Shown: positions 25,860 through 35,137, counted from the stretch's first letter. The stretch: DNA of 64,000 nucleotides from Streptomyces zingiberis (GCF_012034935.1 NZ_JAATEN010000010.1:124001-188000), one strand, 5' to 3'. A program made the numbers and translations. The notes: a model not told the origin generated them from the sequence alone.

Positions 25860-25969
25860 GATTCCTCGCAGTGTGGGAAAGGGGCGACGACGCCGGGGGG
25901 TCATGGGGCAGGGCAGGGCAGCTCGGCGCATGCGGAGAAACCCGCCGCGCAGTTCGCCCCGGCCCGCCG

Positions 25970-26009
25970 TACTGCTAAGATAGCAGTAACTTGCTTTTAC
26001 TTTAGCAGT
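25970..26009. promoter_or_regulatory. HxlR operator region: inverted repeat plus a third half-site
   Basis: tactgcta-aga-tagcagta (25970-25988) is a perfect inverted repeat with 8-bp arms. A further copy of the half-site tagcagt lies at 26003-26009, 22 bp after the one at 25981, about two helical turns. The block sits in the divergent promoter region between the NTF2-SDR operon and the HxlR gene, in a locally AT-rich stretch. Confidence 0.8.
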
Positions 26010-26024
26010 CACTGGGAGGTCGGC

Positions 26025-26528
26025 ATGCCGGGTCGGATCCGTTTGGAGGACCGGGAGTGTCCGCTGTCCACGACGGTGCAGCACGTCGGCGAGTGGTGGA
26101 CGCTGCTGATCCTTCACGACGCGTTCGACGGGTACACCCGCTTCGACCAGTTCCAGCAGAGTCTGGGAATCTCCACGAGCATGCTCACCGCACGCCTGAA
26201 GACGCTGGTGGCTGACGGTTTGCTGGAGCGGCGCCCGTACCAGGCGAATCCGGTGCGCCACGAGTACGTACTCACCGAACGCGGACGTTCCCTGCGGCCG
26301 GTGATCGTGGCGCTCGCGGCCTGGGGCAACCGCCAGCTCGACCCCGCGGACCGGGCCATGATTCTCGTCGACGCGGCGACCGGCCAGGAGGTGGAACCCG
26401 TGGTCGTGGACGCGGCGACCGGGCAGAGCCTGGATGACGCACGCGCGTATGTGTTCGACGCGGGCCCGGCCGCCAGTGCGCAGATGAAGGAGCGCTACGA
26501 CGCCCTGCGCGGCCCGCGCCTGTCGTAG
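26025..26528 (+). CDS. HxlR family winged-helix transcriptional regulator
   Basis: A 167-residue protein with gggaggt eight bases before ATG 26025. ECPLSTTVQHVGEWWTLLIL and FDQFQQSLGISTSMLTARLK, followed by the GLLERRPY and RHEYVLTERG wing, give an unmistakable HxlR/DUF24 domain. The canonical near-N-terminal Cys (Cys12) is present, and in some relatives it senses quinones or electrophiles. A C-terminal extension of ~55 residues is present. Predicted to control the divergent NTF2-SDR operon and itself. Confidence 0.93.
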   Translation: MPGRIRLEDRECPLSTTVQHVGEWWTLLILHDAFDGYTRFDQFQQSLGISTSMLTARLKTLVADGLLERRPYQANPVRHEYVLTERGRSLRPVIVALAAWGNRQLDPADRAMILVDAATGQEVEPVVVDAATGQSLDDARAYVFDAGPAASAQMKERYDALRGPRLS

Positions 26529-26629
26529 CCGTCGAGCGGGCGACCACTCCTCGCGCCCCCCGAAGGCGTCCCCCGCAGGGCCGATACCCCGGTGGGAACA
26601 GGCCGGGCCGAGGTGCTGAGAGCCTGCGG

Positions 26630-27301
26630 CTAGGGGTGTTGCAGACCGCGGATGAAGGCGGTGAGCATCTCGCGCATGCGTTCCTCGAAGTCGACCGCCG
26701 CGCAGGTGAGTTCCGGGTCGGAGGCGATGGCGGCGCACACCGTGTCCGACGGGGAGGTGAAGGGCCACAGCCCGGCCACCGAAGTGATCACCGTGGAGGC
26801 CAGAAGCAGGGAGGCGGGCGCATCGAGGCCGGGCAGGCGGTCGCGGACCAGGGCGGCGAACTCCTCGCTGCGGCGCATGCCCCCGCGCTTGAAGGCCCGG
26901 GCGCGCTCCAGGGGAATGTTGTGCTCCAGTACGCCGGCGAGCACGCTGAACAGCTCACACAGCAGCGGGCGGGAGGCCAGCGAGCGCGCCAGCGCCCGGC
27001 CGACGCTGTCGGCGTTGTCCGCGTTGCCCGGGGCGTCCCCGGACGGCAGTTCAGCGGGCAGCTCCTTGATCCAGTGCGCCCACTCCCGCTCCAGCAGCTC
27101 CAGGAAGACCCCTTCGCGGGTGCCGAAGTAGCGCACGACGGCGGACGTCGCCAGTCCGGCGCGCTGCCCCAGTTCCCGCAGGCGGATCTCCGTGAACGGC
27201 ATCTCGCGTAGGCAGTGGGCCGCAGCCGCGAGGATCTCCTCGCGCCGCTGGTCCCGCTGTTCGGGTGAACGGGCCCGCTGGAAGTCCGCCGGCGACGTCA
27301 T
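26630..27301 (-). CDS. TetR family transcriptional regulator
   Basis: A 223-residue repressor. The HTH spans about residues 20-65 (ILAAAAHCLREMPFTEIRLR, then GLATSAVVRYFGTREGVFLE). The C-terminal helical domain ends ...MREMLTAFIRGLQHP. It is divergent from the aldehyde dehydrogenase gene. The shared gap contains inverted-repeat sequence (27323-27350), suggesting that it controls that gene. Confidence 0.92.
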   Translation of the reverse strand: MTSPADFQRARSPEQRDQRREEILAAAAHCLREMPFTEIRLRELGQRAGLATSAVVRYFGTREGVFLELLEREWAHWIKELPAELPSGDAPGNADNADSVGRALARSLASRPLLCELFSVLAGVLEHNIPLERARAFKRGGMRRSEEFAALVRDRLPGLDAPASLLLASTVITSVAGLWPFTSPSDTVCAAIASDPELTCAAVDFEERMREMLTAFIRGLQHP

Positions 27302-27322
27302 ACCCCCAGATTAACAGCACGC

Positions 27323-27350
27323 CGTTCCGCTGAAAGCAGATTACGGAACG
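27323..27350. promoter_or_regulatory. Inverted repeat CGTTCCG-N14-CGGAACG between TetR and ALDH genes
   Basis: Seven-base arms in the divergent promoter region, 22 bases from the TetR start. Related aacag/ctgtt elements flank it (27312-27318 and 27382-27392). Candidate TetR operator; geometry less certain than at 14343. Confidence 0.45.
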
Positions 27351-27435
27351 CCGGTCCGTTATGCTGCTGGAGCGAAACGCTGTTCTGTTATATGCGGGCA
27401 TCCGAGCCCGCTCAGTTCAGCAGGAGGGTGCCGTG

Positions 27436-28857
27436 ATGGAGTTCGATCAGCTGTGGATCGGCGGCGCATGGGCGCCGTCGGCGGGTGAGCGCCGGTTCCA
27501 TGTCCGCTCGCCGCACGACGGCGCGCCGGTGGGGACGGCCCCGGAGGCCGTCGAGACGGACATCGACCGCGCGGTGGACGCCGCGCGCCGAGCAGGTGAT
27601 TCCGGCCCCTGGCCTCGACTGTCCCCCGGACAGCGCCAAGAAGTGGTTGCCCGCTTCGGAAAGCTCTACGAGGCGCACACGGAGGCATTGGCGAACCTGG
27701 TCACGGACCAGAACGGCTCGGCGATCTGGTTCAGTACCGCCCTGCAGAAGGACACCGCGAGCCGTATCGGCGACTTCGTCGACGTGGCGGCCGGCTTCGA
27801 CTGGGAGCGGGTCATCGACAGCCCGCGCACCCTGGTGCGGCGGGAGCCCGTCGGTGTCGTCGCTGCCATCGTGCCGTGGAACGCACCGCAGAACCTGGCC
27901 CTGGCCAAGGTGATCCCGGCGCTGCTCGCAGGGTGTCCCGTCATCCTCAAGCCGTCCCCTGAGACGCCGCTGGACGGTCTTCTGCTGGGCGAGCTGTTCG
28001 CCGAAGCCGGGCTGCCCGACGGGATCTTCAGCGTCCTCCCCGCCGACCGCGAGGTCAGCGAGTACCTCGTGCGCCATCCCGGCATCGACAAGATCGCCTT
28101 CACCGGCTCCACCGCGGCCGGGCGCCGCATCGCCGCCGTGGCCGGGGAACAGCTCAAGCGGGTCAGTCTGGAACTGGGCGGCAAGTCGGCCGCGATCCTG
28201 CTGCCGGACGCGGACCTGGAGGCGGCAACGGCGGGCATCAAGAGCGCGGCGTTCCTCAACAACGGTTCCGCCTGTATCGCCCACACCCGCATCCTGGTGC
28301 ACGACAGTCAGTACGAACGAGCCGTGACGTGCCTGTCGGACATGGTCGCCGCCACCAGGGTCGGTGACCCGAAGGATCCGGCGACTTTCCTGGGCCCGAT
28401 GGTCTCCGCCCGGCATCGCGACCGCGTGCGCGGCTACATCGAGCTTGGGATCACTGAGGGGGCCCGGCTGGTCACCGGTGGTCCCGGCACACCGGAAGGG
28501 CTGGAGAGCGGCAACTACATCCAGCCGACGCTCTTCGCCGACGTGGACAATGCCATGCGCATCGCGCAGGAAGAAATCTTCGGTCCCGTCCTGACCGTAC
28601 TGCGCTACCGCGACGAGGCCGAAGCCGTCGCGATCGCCAACGACTCCGCCTACGGACTCAGCGGTGGCGTGTGGACGGCCGACCACGAACACGGTCTGGA
28701 CATCGCCAGGCGGATCCGCACCGGTGGCTTCCACATCAACGGAGCGCCCCGCTCGCCCAGGGCGCCGTTCGGCGGCTTCAAGGACAGCGGCATCGGCCGC
28801 GAATACGGACCCGTCGGACTGGGCCAGTACACCGAACTCAAGAGCATCGGCTACTGA
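27436..28857 (+). CDS. NAD(P)-dependent aldehyde dehydrogenase
   Basis: A 473-residue ALDH starting MEFDQLWIGGAW. aggaggg lies eight bases before ATG 27436, and GTG 27433 is possible. Key residues are IVPWNAPQNLALAKVIPAL (cofactor and catalytic Asn region), Lys in ILKPSPETP, FTGSTAAGR, general base Glu246 in LELGGKSA, and nucleophile Cys280 in NNGSACIAHTR, 34 residues later as in the family. PFGGFKDSGIGREYG is the usual C terminus. It oxidises an aldehyde to an acid. Regulation by the divergent TetR protein is likely. Confidence 0.95.
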   Translation: MEFDQLWIGGAWAPSAGERRFHVRSPHDGAPVGTAPEAVETDIDRAVDAARRAGDSGPWPRLSPGQRQEVVARFGKLYEAHTEALANLVTDQNGSAIWFSTALQKDTASRIGDFVDVAAGFDWERVIDSPRTLVRREPVGVVAAIVPWNAPQNLALAKVIPALLAGCPVILKPSPETPLDGLLLGELFAEAGLPDGIFSVLPADREVSEYLVRHPGIDKIAFTGSTAAGRRIAAVAGEQLKRVSLELGGKSAAILLPDADLEAATAGIKSAAFLNNGSACIAHTRILVHDSQYERAVTCLSDMVAATRVGDPKDPATFLGPMVSARHRDRVRGYIELGITEGARLVTGGPGTPEGLESGNYIQPTLFADVDNAMRIAQEEIFGPVLTVLRYRDEAEAVAIANDSAYGLSGGVWTADHEHGLDIARRIRTGGFHINGAPRSPRAPFGGFKDSGIGREYGPVGLGQYTELKSIGY

Positions 28858-29209
28858 CCCGGCGCGGCCGGTCCGGGCTGGGTTCCGGCCGGCTGCGACC
28901 GCCGTGCGGACGCAGGCGCGCAGGCAAGCGCGCCGAGGACGGCGAGCCGCCGGCCGTGTACCCGGGGCGGACGCGGGCTGACGCCGTGCCCGCCGCGTCC
29001 CCGCGCCCCGCCGATGCGGTGGACGTGAGGGGTGGCGCCGGCCGGTGCTGTGGGTCCGTTCGCCGTCGGCTGCTCCGTTCGGATGTACCGATGCAACCGG
29101 CTTGAGGGGTTATCGGTCTCCTTGTCCGGAGGTGCGTTCCGGTGCGGCTTCCGCGGTACGGCGGTGGTGGCCGTCCCTCCGCGCCCGCGCCTCCGGAGAG
29201 AGGTGAACG
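28858..29209. other. Non-coding region between ALDH and a secreted-protein gene
   Basis: About 350 bases. No gene is supported. The last part contains the promoter region and ribosome binding site (ggagagaggtg, about 29191-29201) of the next gene. No strong hairpin found. Confidence 0.5.
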
Positions 29210-29797
29210 ATGAACACACCGAAGATCCCGGGCCCGCAGGGACGTCCTGACGGTGGCGGCGCCGGTCCGCGCCCGTCCCGCCGGGTCCGCCGCGCCGCGT
29301 CCCTCCTCGCCGTGGCCGCCCTGTGCGGTGGCCTGGCGGCTCCCGGGGCGAGCGCCGCACCGGGCCGGGCCGCGCCGGGCGACGCCGGTGACGCGGGGCG
29401 CGCCGTCTCCGCCGGCCGGAGCACCGGCACCGCCGGCGCCGACGGCGCCACCCGGACGCGTCCCCAGGCCGTGCGCGTCGTGACGGCTCAGCTCGGCGAC
29501 GACCGCAAGATCACGGTCACGGCGGTCCGCTCCCGCACCGACCGGTACGCCGCCACGCTCCGCCTGGCCGTCCTGGCCGAGGAACGGGGCCGCTGGGTGG
29601 TGGAGGACCGGACGACGGTGGGGGAGCGGGACGGCTGGTTCTGGTTCCCGCTGACCGGCGAGGGCGCGGTCTGCTCGTTCTCGGCGTCCGACCGGGCGCC
29701 CGAACCGATCACGCTCAGCCTGCTCGTCACCCCGTCGATCGGCTGCTCCCAGGTCTACCGCTACGAGGTGGTGAACGGCGAGATCGTCCCGGTCTGA
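29210..29797 (+). CDS. Secreted protein of unknown function
   Basis: A 195-residue protein. A basic n-region with Arg pairs, a hydrophobic core (SLLAVAALCGGLA) and APGASAAP at about residues 45-52 form a signal peptide cleaved near ASA. The mature part begins with low-complexity Gly/Ala sequence. It then has a compact domain (about 85-195) containing RVVTAQLGDDRKITVTAVRS, a WFWFPLTGEGAVC region and two cysteines (...AVCSF and IGCSQV) that could form a disulfide. No enzyme motif is recognised. Confidence 0.8.
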   Translation: MNTPKIPGPQGRPDGGGAGPRPSRRVRRAASLLAVAALCGGLAAPGASAAPGRAAPGDAGDAGRAVSAGRSTGTAGADGATRTRPQAVRVVTAQLGDDRKITVTAVRSRTDRYAATLRLAVLAEERGRWVVEDRTTVGERDGWFWFPLTGEGAVCSFSASDRAPEPITLSLLVTPSIGCSQVYRYEVVNGEIVPV

Positions 29798-29960
29798 ACC
29801 GGTCTGAACCGGCCTGAACCGGCCTGAACTGGCCGGGGTCGGCCTGAACCGGCCGGGTTCGGCCGAGACGAGACCGGCGGAGATCCGGGAGGTCTCGGAA
29901 ACCTCCGAGGCTCCGGGACCTCCGAGGCTCCGGGACCGGCCGAGGCTCCGGGACCGGCCA
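29791..29960. repeat. Short imperfect tandem repeats (10-bp and ~18-bp units)
   Basis: ggtctgaacc/ggcctgaacc repeats with a 10-bp period from 29791, overlapping the end of the secreted-protein gene, to about 29854. cgaggctccgggacc then recurs three times between about 29906 and 29955. The rest of 29798-30287 shows no gene. Confidence 0.75.
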
Positions 29961-30287
29961 AGACCTCCGAGGGCCGGTGCCGAGGCGGCGGTGGGCACCC
30001 CCGTGCCGCCCCGCGCCCCGGCACCGGCCCCGGGTCCGGTGGAGTTCACCGTGGCCGCTGAGGCCCACCGAACTCGGGGCGCGACGGGCGGGGGCGGGGG
30101 CGGGGGCGTGGGCCGGCGCCCACCCCCGGAGCGTCATCCCCCTACCCCGGCTCCGGCCATTCCGGAGCCGCGCCATTGCGCCGGAGGCGCCGTGGTGCCA
30201 GCCTGGCCCCGGTCACTCCGCCGTGTCGGCGCCGGCATGGACGCACGCACCTCCACCCCCTCACCCCGCATTCCGAGAAGGTGTGCC

Positions 30288-32765
30288 ATGTCCGTGTCTT
30301 CGTCATCTGCGCCGTCCTCCCCCTCCTCACCGTCCTCCCCCTCCTCATCGCCTTCACCGTCCTCGTCTCCGTCCTCCCTGCCTCCCGCCTCCCCCGCGCC
30401 CGAATCCTCGGCGTCGCCCGGCTTACCGGGCTCGCCCTCCGTCACCCGGCGCCGTCTGCTGCAAGCCGCCGGAGCGGCGGCCGTCGTGTCCGCGGCGGGG
30501 CCCGCCCTGGGCGGTTCGCCCGCGCGGGCGGCGGGCGCCGGGGCAGCCGCCGGGACCGCCGAGTACGGAGTCGCCGCGCACCCCTTCGCGTTCGGCCAGG
30601 TCCGGCTGACCGCGAGCCGCTGGCTGGACAACCAGAACCGGACCCGCGACTACCTGCGCTTCGTGGATGTCGAGCGGCTGCTGTACACCTTCCGGGCCAA
30701 CCACCGGCTCTCCACGGGCGGGGCCGCGGCCGTCGGCGGCTGGGAGGCCCCCACCTTCCCGTTCCGCACCCACAGCCAGGGCCACTTCCTCACCGCCTGG
30801 GCGCAGCTCCACGCCGTCACGGGGGACACCGTCTGCCGCGACAAGGCCGGGCGGATGGTGGCGGAGCTGGCCAAGTGCCAGGCCAACAACGGCGCGGCGG
30901 GCTTCGGCGCCGGTTATCTGTCCGGCTATCCGGAGTCGGAGTTCGACGCGCTCGAAGCGCGGACGCTGAACAACGGAAACGTCCCGTACTACACCATCCA
31001 CAAGACCCTGGCCGGGCTGCTGGACGTGTGGCGTCTGATGGGCTCGGTCCAGGCCCGTGACGTGCTGCTGGCGCTGGCGGGCTGGGTGGACCGGCGTACC
31101 GGCCGGCTGAGCGCCCAGCAGATGCAGTCCATGCTGGGCACGGAGTTCGGCGGCATGACGGCGGTGCTGACCGACCTCCACCAGCAGACGGGGGACGCGC
31201 GCTGGCTCACCGTGGCCCGCCGCTTCGACCACGCCGCGGTGCTCGACCCGCTCGCCGCGGGCCAGGACCGGCTGAGCGGGCTGCACGCCAACACGCAGGT
31301 GCCGAAGTGGATCGGCGCCGCCCGCGAGTACAAGGCCACGGGCACCACCCGCTACCGGGACATCGCCGACAACGCCTGGAACATGTGCGTCGGCGCGCAC
31401 ACCTACGTCATCGGCGGCAACAGCCAGGCGGAGCACTTCCGCCCGCCGAACGCCATCGCCGGTTACCTGAACCGGGACACCTGCGAGAGCTGCAACACGT
31501 TCAACATGCTGCTGCTCACCCGCGAGCTGTTCACCCTGGACCCGGACCGGGCCGAGCTGTTCGACTACTACGAGCGGGCCTGGCTGAACCAGATGATCGG
31601 CCAGCAGAACCCGGCGAGCGGCCACGGGCACGTCACCTACTTCACCCCGCTCAACCCGGGCGGCCGGCGCGGGGTGGGCCCGGCCTGGGGCGGTGGCACG
31701 TGGAGCACGGACTACGACAGCTTCTGGTGCTGCCAGGGCACGGGCCTGGAGACGCACACCCGGCTGATGGACTCCGTGTACTTCCGCCGCGACACCACGC
31801 TGATCGTCAACCTGTTCGTGCCCTCGGTGCTCGACTGGACCGAGCGCGGCATCACCGTCACCCAGACCACCACGTTCCCGGTGAGCGACACCACGACCCT
31901 GCGGATCACGGGGGACGCGGGCGGGACGTGGTCGCTGCGCGTCCGCATCCCGGGCTGGACCAGCGGCGCCACCCTCGCCGTCAACGGCGTGACGCAGAAC
32001 GTCGCCACCACGCCCGGCAGCTATGCCACCGTCACCCGCGCCTGGGCCTCCGGCGACACGGTCACCGTCACGCTGCCCATGCGGGTCGTGATGCGGGCGG
32101 CGAACGACAACGCGAACGTCTCCGCCGTCACGTACGGCCCGGTGGTGCTCTCCGGCAACTACGGGAACACCTCGCTCAGCTCCCTGCCGTCGCTCGACCC
32201 GGCCTCCGTCCGGCGGACCGGCGGCGACGGGCTCGCCTTCACCGCCACGGCGAACGGCTCCACCGTCAACCTGGGCCCGTTCCACGACGCACACGGCCAC
32301 AACTACACCGTCTACTGGAACGCCGGCGGCCAGAGCGGCGGCGGGACGACCGTCCGCCTGGCCAACGCCGGCAGCGGACTGGTGCTGGGCATCCAGGACA
32401 TGTCCACGGCCGACGGCGCCCGCGCGTTGCAGTGGCAGGACTCGGGCACGGCGGACCACAACTGGGAGGTCGTCACGGACGGCGACCGGGTGCGGTTCCG
32501 CAACGCCCACAGCGGCAAGGTGCTCGGCGTCCAGGACATGTCCACCGCGGACGGGGCGGCCGTCCTTCAGTGGTCGGACACCGGCACGGCCGACCACCGC
32601 TGGCAACTCCTCGACCAGGGCGACGGCACCTACAAGATCCGCAACCACAACAGCGGCAAGCTGCTGGGCATCCAGGGCAACTCGGCCGCCGCGGGCGCGT
32701 ACGCGGTGCAGGCCCCGGACAACGGCGGGTCCGGCAACCGGTGGCGGGTCGTCCGCAACGGCTGA
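30288..32765 (+). CDS. Tat-exported GH127 family glycosidase (beta-L-arabinofuranosidase-like) with ricin-type lectin domain
   Basis: An 825-residue secreted enzyme from ATG 30288, preceded by gagaagg. A Ser/Pro-rich leader is followed by a twin-arginine signal (TRRRLLQAAGAAAVVSAAGP, about 53-72). The catalytic (alpha/alpha)6 domain carries the GH127 zinc/nucleophile set: Glu400 and Cys402 in DTCESCNTFN, and Cys481-Cys482 in FWCCQGTGLE. This matches the spacing of the Cys3-Glu site in the characterised enzyme HypBA1, where one Cys is the nucleophile. A beta-sandwich part follows. From about residue 686 there are three ricin-B-type repeats (GIQDMSTADGA..LQW, GVQDMSTADGA..LQW, GIQGNSAAAGA). Likely removes beta-L-arabinofuranose from plant glycans. 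It is the first of two adjacent secreted hydrolases. Confidence 0.93.
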   Translation: MSVSSSSAPSSPSSPSSPSSSPSPSSSPSSLPPASPAPESSASPGLPGSPSVTRRRLLQAAGAAAVVSAAGPALGGSPARAAGAGAAAGTAEYGVAAHPFAFGQVRLTASRWLDNQNRTRDYLRFVDVERLLYTFRANHRLSTGGAAAVGGWEAPTFPFRTHSQGHFLTAWAQLHAVTGDTVCRDKAGRMVAELAKCQANNGAAGFGAGYLSGYPESEFDALEARTLNNGNVPYYTIHKTLAGLLDVWRLMGSVQARDVLLALAGWVDRRTGRLSAQQMQSMLGTEFGGMTAVLTDLHQQTGDARWLTVARRFDHAAVLDPLAAGQDRLSGLHANTQVPKWIGAAREYKATGTTRYRDIADNAWNMCVGAHTYVIGGNSQAEHFRPPNAIAGYLNRDTCESCNTFNMLLLTRELFTLDPDRAELFDYYERAWLNQMIGQQNPASGHGHVTYFTPLNPGGRRGVGPAWGGGTWSTDYDSFWCCQGTGLETHTRLMDSVYFRRDTTLIVNLFVPSVLDWTERGITVTQTTTFPVSDTTTLRITGDAGGTWSLRVRIPGWTSGATLAVNGVTQNVATTPGSYATVTRAWASGDTVTVTLPMRVVMRAANDNANVSAVTYGPVVLSGNYGNTSLSSLPSLDPASVRRTGGDGLAFTATANGSTVNLGPFHDAHGHNYTVYWNAGGQSGGGTTVRLANAGSGLVLGIQDMSTADGARALQWQDSGTADHNWEVVTDGDRVRFRNAHSGKVLGVQDMSTADGAAVLQWSDTGTADHRWQLLDQGDGTYKIRNHNSGKLLGIQGNSAAAGAYAVQAPDNGGSGNRWRVVRNG

Positions 32766-33046
32766 TCCGCGCACCGGACACCGCATGCCGCACCGCGGGA
32801 CCGGTGAGGCTGCTGAGGCCGGTCAGGCCGGCGCCCGCGTCCGCCACCACGCGGGCGCGCGGCCCCGGTCCGCACCCCGGCCCTGGGCCCGGCCCCCGGC
32901 GAACGGGCCGCGTTCGGGGACGGTGGCGGACCCCGGCCCGCCCTGACCGCGGCCCTCCGGCGAAGAACCCGGTGTTGACCATGCTCCAAGGACACGGAGT
33001 GCAATGGCCGCGACCGCAACCGAAACCGGCTCATGGAGAACTGAAG

Positions 33047-34555
33047 ATGAATCGACCACGCAGGATCGGCCGGAGCACGGCCCTGGCCGTCGTCCTCGGC
33101 CTCGGCTGTTCGCTGGCCGCGGTGCCCGCCGCCGCGGACGAGCCGCGGGCCGCGCGGGTGACGTGGGACACCTGCCCCGAGGATGTCGTGGCGGAAGCGG
33201 CCCCGACCGTCCTGCAATGCGCCACCGTGCCCGTGCCGGTGGACCACACGGACCCCGAGGGCGAGCGGATCGACCTCATGATCTCCCGGCTGGCCGGCAC
33301 GAAACCGGAGAAGCGGCGCGGGACGCTCATGCTCAACCCGGGTGGCCCCGGCGGGTCGGGACTGACCCTGCCCGCCCTGCTGAACGCCCAGGGCATTCCC
33401 GCCTCCGTGCTGGACACCTACGACCTGATCGGCATGGACACCCGGGGCATCGGCCACTCCGCGCCGATCGGCTGCGGCTTCACCCTGGAGGGCTCCTACT
33501 GGGCCAACATCCCCCCGTACGCGCCCGACGACGCGGCGGTCACCGCCCAGGCGAAGATCGCGGAGGAGGCGGCCGGGCAGTGCGAGGCCAATGACAGCAA
33601 GGGCCTGCTGCGCCACCTGACCACGGCGAACATGGCCCGTGACCTGGACCTGATCCGGGCCGCCCTGGGCGAGGAGAAGACCAGCTTCCTGGGGTACTCC
33701 TACGGTTCGGCGCTGGGCGCCGCCTACGCGTCGATGTTCCCCGAGCGCTCCGACCGGATCGTGCTCGACAGCAACATCGGCGGCACCCATCTCGACCGCG
33801 ACGGCATGCGCCGCTTCGCCCTCGGCATGGAACAGTCGTTCCCCGACTTCGCGCGGTGGGCGGCGGCCCGGCACGGCAGTTACGGTCTGGGCCGTACCCC
33901 GGCGCAGGTCCACGAGACCTACTTCGACCTCGCCGAGGGGCTCGACAAGGCCCCGGTGGCGGGCTTCGACGGCGCCATCTTCCGGCTCGTCACTTTCGGC
34001 TCGCTCTACCGGAAGTCGCAGTACCCCAGGCTGGCCCAGCAGTGGCAGGCGCTGGCCGCCGGTGAGGGCGACGGCGCCGCGGCCCGCCGCATGCTGGCGG
34101 AGAACGAGGGCGCGAAGCCGTCCCAGTTCGACAACCAGCTCGCGGTGTTCGCCGCGGTGACCTGCAATGACGTCGAATGGCCCCGGGACGTCGACACCTA
34201 CCGCAAGGGCGTCGCCGAGGACCGCGAGCGCTACCCGATGTACGGCGCCGCCGCCGCCAACATCACCCCGTGCGCCTTCTGGCCGCACACCCCGGCCGAG
34301 CCGCCGGTCGCGATCAACGACGAGGGGCCGCGGAACGTGCTGATCGTCCAGAACCTGCGCGACCCGGCGACCCCGCACGCGGGCGGGAAGATGCTGCGCC
34401 AGAAGTTCGCGGACCGGTCCCGGCTGGTCAGCGTCGACGACACCGGGCACGGCGTTTACGTCCTGGGCGGCAACCCGTGCGCGCTGGACACCACGACGCG
34501 GTACCTCGTCGACGGCGAGATGCCCGGCAAGGACGTGCAGTGCCGCGCGGGCTGA
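33047..34555 (+). CDS. Secreted tripeptidyl-aminopeptidase-like S33 hydrolase
   Basis: A 502-residue alpha/beta hydrolase with an N-terminal signal peptide (STALAVVLGLGCSLAAVPAAA, cleavage near residue 31). The family pattern is complete: LNPGGPGGSG oxyanion region, DLIGMDTRGIGHS, nucleophile Ser218 in GYSYGSALG, Asp439 in NLRDPATPH and His468 in DDTGHGVY. The C-terminal cap with Cys pairs is typical of Streptomyces Tap/SlpD/SlpE proteins. It should cleave tripeptides or blocked amino acids outside the cell. It follows the GH127 gene by about 280 bases and probably has its own promoter. Confidence 0.93.
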   Translation: MNRPRRIGRSTALAVVLGLGCSLAAVPAAADEPRAARVTWDTCPEDVVAEAAPTVLQCATVPVPVDHTDPEGERIDLMISRLAGTKPEKRRGTLMLNPGGPGGSGLTLPALLNAQGIPASVLDTYDLIGMDTRGIGHSAPIGCGFTLEGSYWANIPPYAPDDAAVTAQAKIAEEAAGQCEANDSKGLLRHLTTANMARDLDLIRAALGEEKTSFLGYSYGSALGAAYASMFPERSDRIVLDSNIGGTHLDRDGMRRFALGMEQSFPDFARWAAARHGSYGLGRTPAQVHETYFDLAEGLDKAPVAGFDGAIFRLVTFGSLYRKSQYPRLAQQWQALAAGEGDGAAARRMLAENEGAKPSQFDNQLAVFAAVTCNDVEWPRDVDTYRKGVAEDRERYPMYGAAAANITPCAFWPHTPAEPPVAINDEGPRNVLIVQNLRDPATPHAGGKMLRQKFADRSRLVSVDDTGHGVYVLGGNPCALDTTTRYLVDGEMPGKDVQCRAG

Positions 34556-34564
34556 CGCCCTGAC

Positions 34565-34610
34565 CCGTGGCGCGGCGGTTCCCGGTGACGGGGGAACCGC
34601 CACGCCACGG
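34565..34610. terminator. Strong bidirectional hairpin between convergent genes
   Basis: ccgtggcg-c-ggcggttccc pairs with gggaaccgcc-a-cgccacgg around a short loop (18 pairs with one C/A mismatch). It lies 10 bases after the peptidase stop and faces the leftward gene at 34637. Confidence 0.85.
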
Positions 34611-34636
34611 GGCCGTGCCCGGCGCCGGGCCGGCCG

Positions 34637-35137
34637 TCACCGGTCGGCGACGAGGGCCGCCGCGCCCTTCGCCGGGCAGGGCAGCCCGGCCTCCGCGCGC
34701 TCCGGCGAGCAGGCGACGACGGCCAGCGAGAGGAAGACCGGCGTCCCCAGGTAGTACCCGAGGGAGACGTCCCCGCCGTGCTGGAGGGTGCCGGTGAGAC
34801 GGCCGACGAGGCCCCGCAGATGCGCGGGGCTGCGGTCGGCGTCCGGTTCGAAGCGCGGCGCGTACGCCGCCAGCCGGGCGCCGAGCCAGCCCGCGGCGTC
34901 GTCCGCCCGTTCCCAGGAACCGGACACCAGCTCGGCCGGTTTCAGCAGCCAGAGCGCCACCTCGACGGGCGGCACCGGGGAATTCAGGAACTCCTCCGTC
35001 AGCACGTGGTACGCCTCGCTGCGTTCGGCGCCCGCGACGGCGTCGGTGCTCGGCCACGGCTCGACGGGCAGCCGGCGCCGGGACTCCCGGTCGAATTCGG
35101 ATTTCTCCCCGACCCATTGATATCCGTGAAAATGCAC
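34637..35137 (-). CDS. Conserved Streptomyces hypothetical protein
   Basis: A 166-residue soluble protein starting MHFHGYQWVGEKSEFDRESR. The body includes EPWPSTDAVAGAERSEAYHV, VEVALWLLKPAELVSGSWER, APRFEPDADRSP and GDVSLGYYLGTPVFLSLAVV, with a conserved-looking VACSP near the C terminus. I recognise this as a recurrent Streptomyces family without a known role. No signal peptide and no catalytic motif. It ends against the hairpin at 34565-34610. Confidence 0.82.
   Translation of the reverse strand: MHFHGYQWVGEKSEFDRESRRRLPVEPWPSTDAVAGAERSEAYHVLTEEFLNSPVPPVEVALWLLKPAELVSGSWERADDAAGWLGARLAAYAPRFEPDADRSPAHLRGLVGRLTGTLQHGGDVSLGYYLGTPVFLSLAVVACSPERAEAGLPCPAKGAAALVADR

Noticed and set aside
30423..32786. 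787-codon minus-strand frame opposite the GH127 gene
   Set aside because: Shadow frame of an enzyme whose zinc/catalytic residues are complete on the plus strand.
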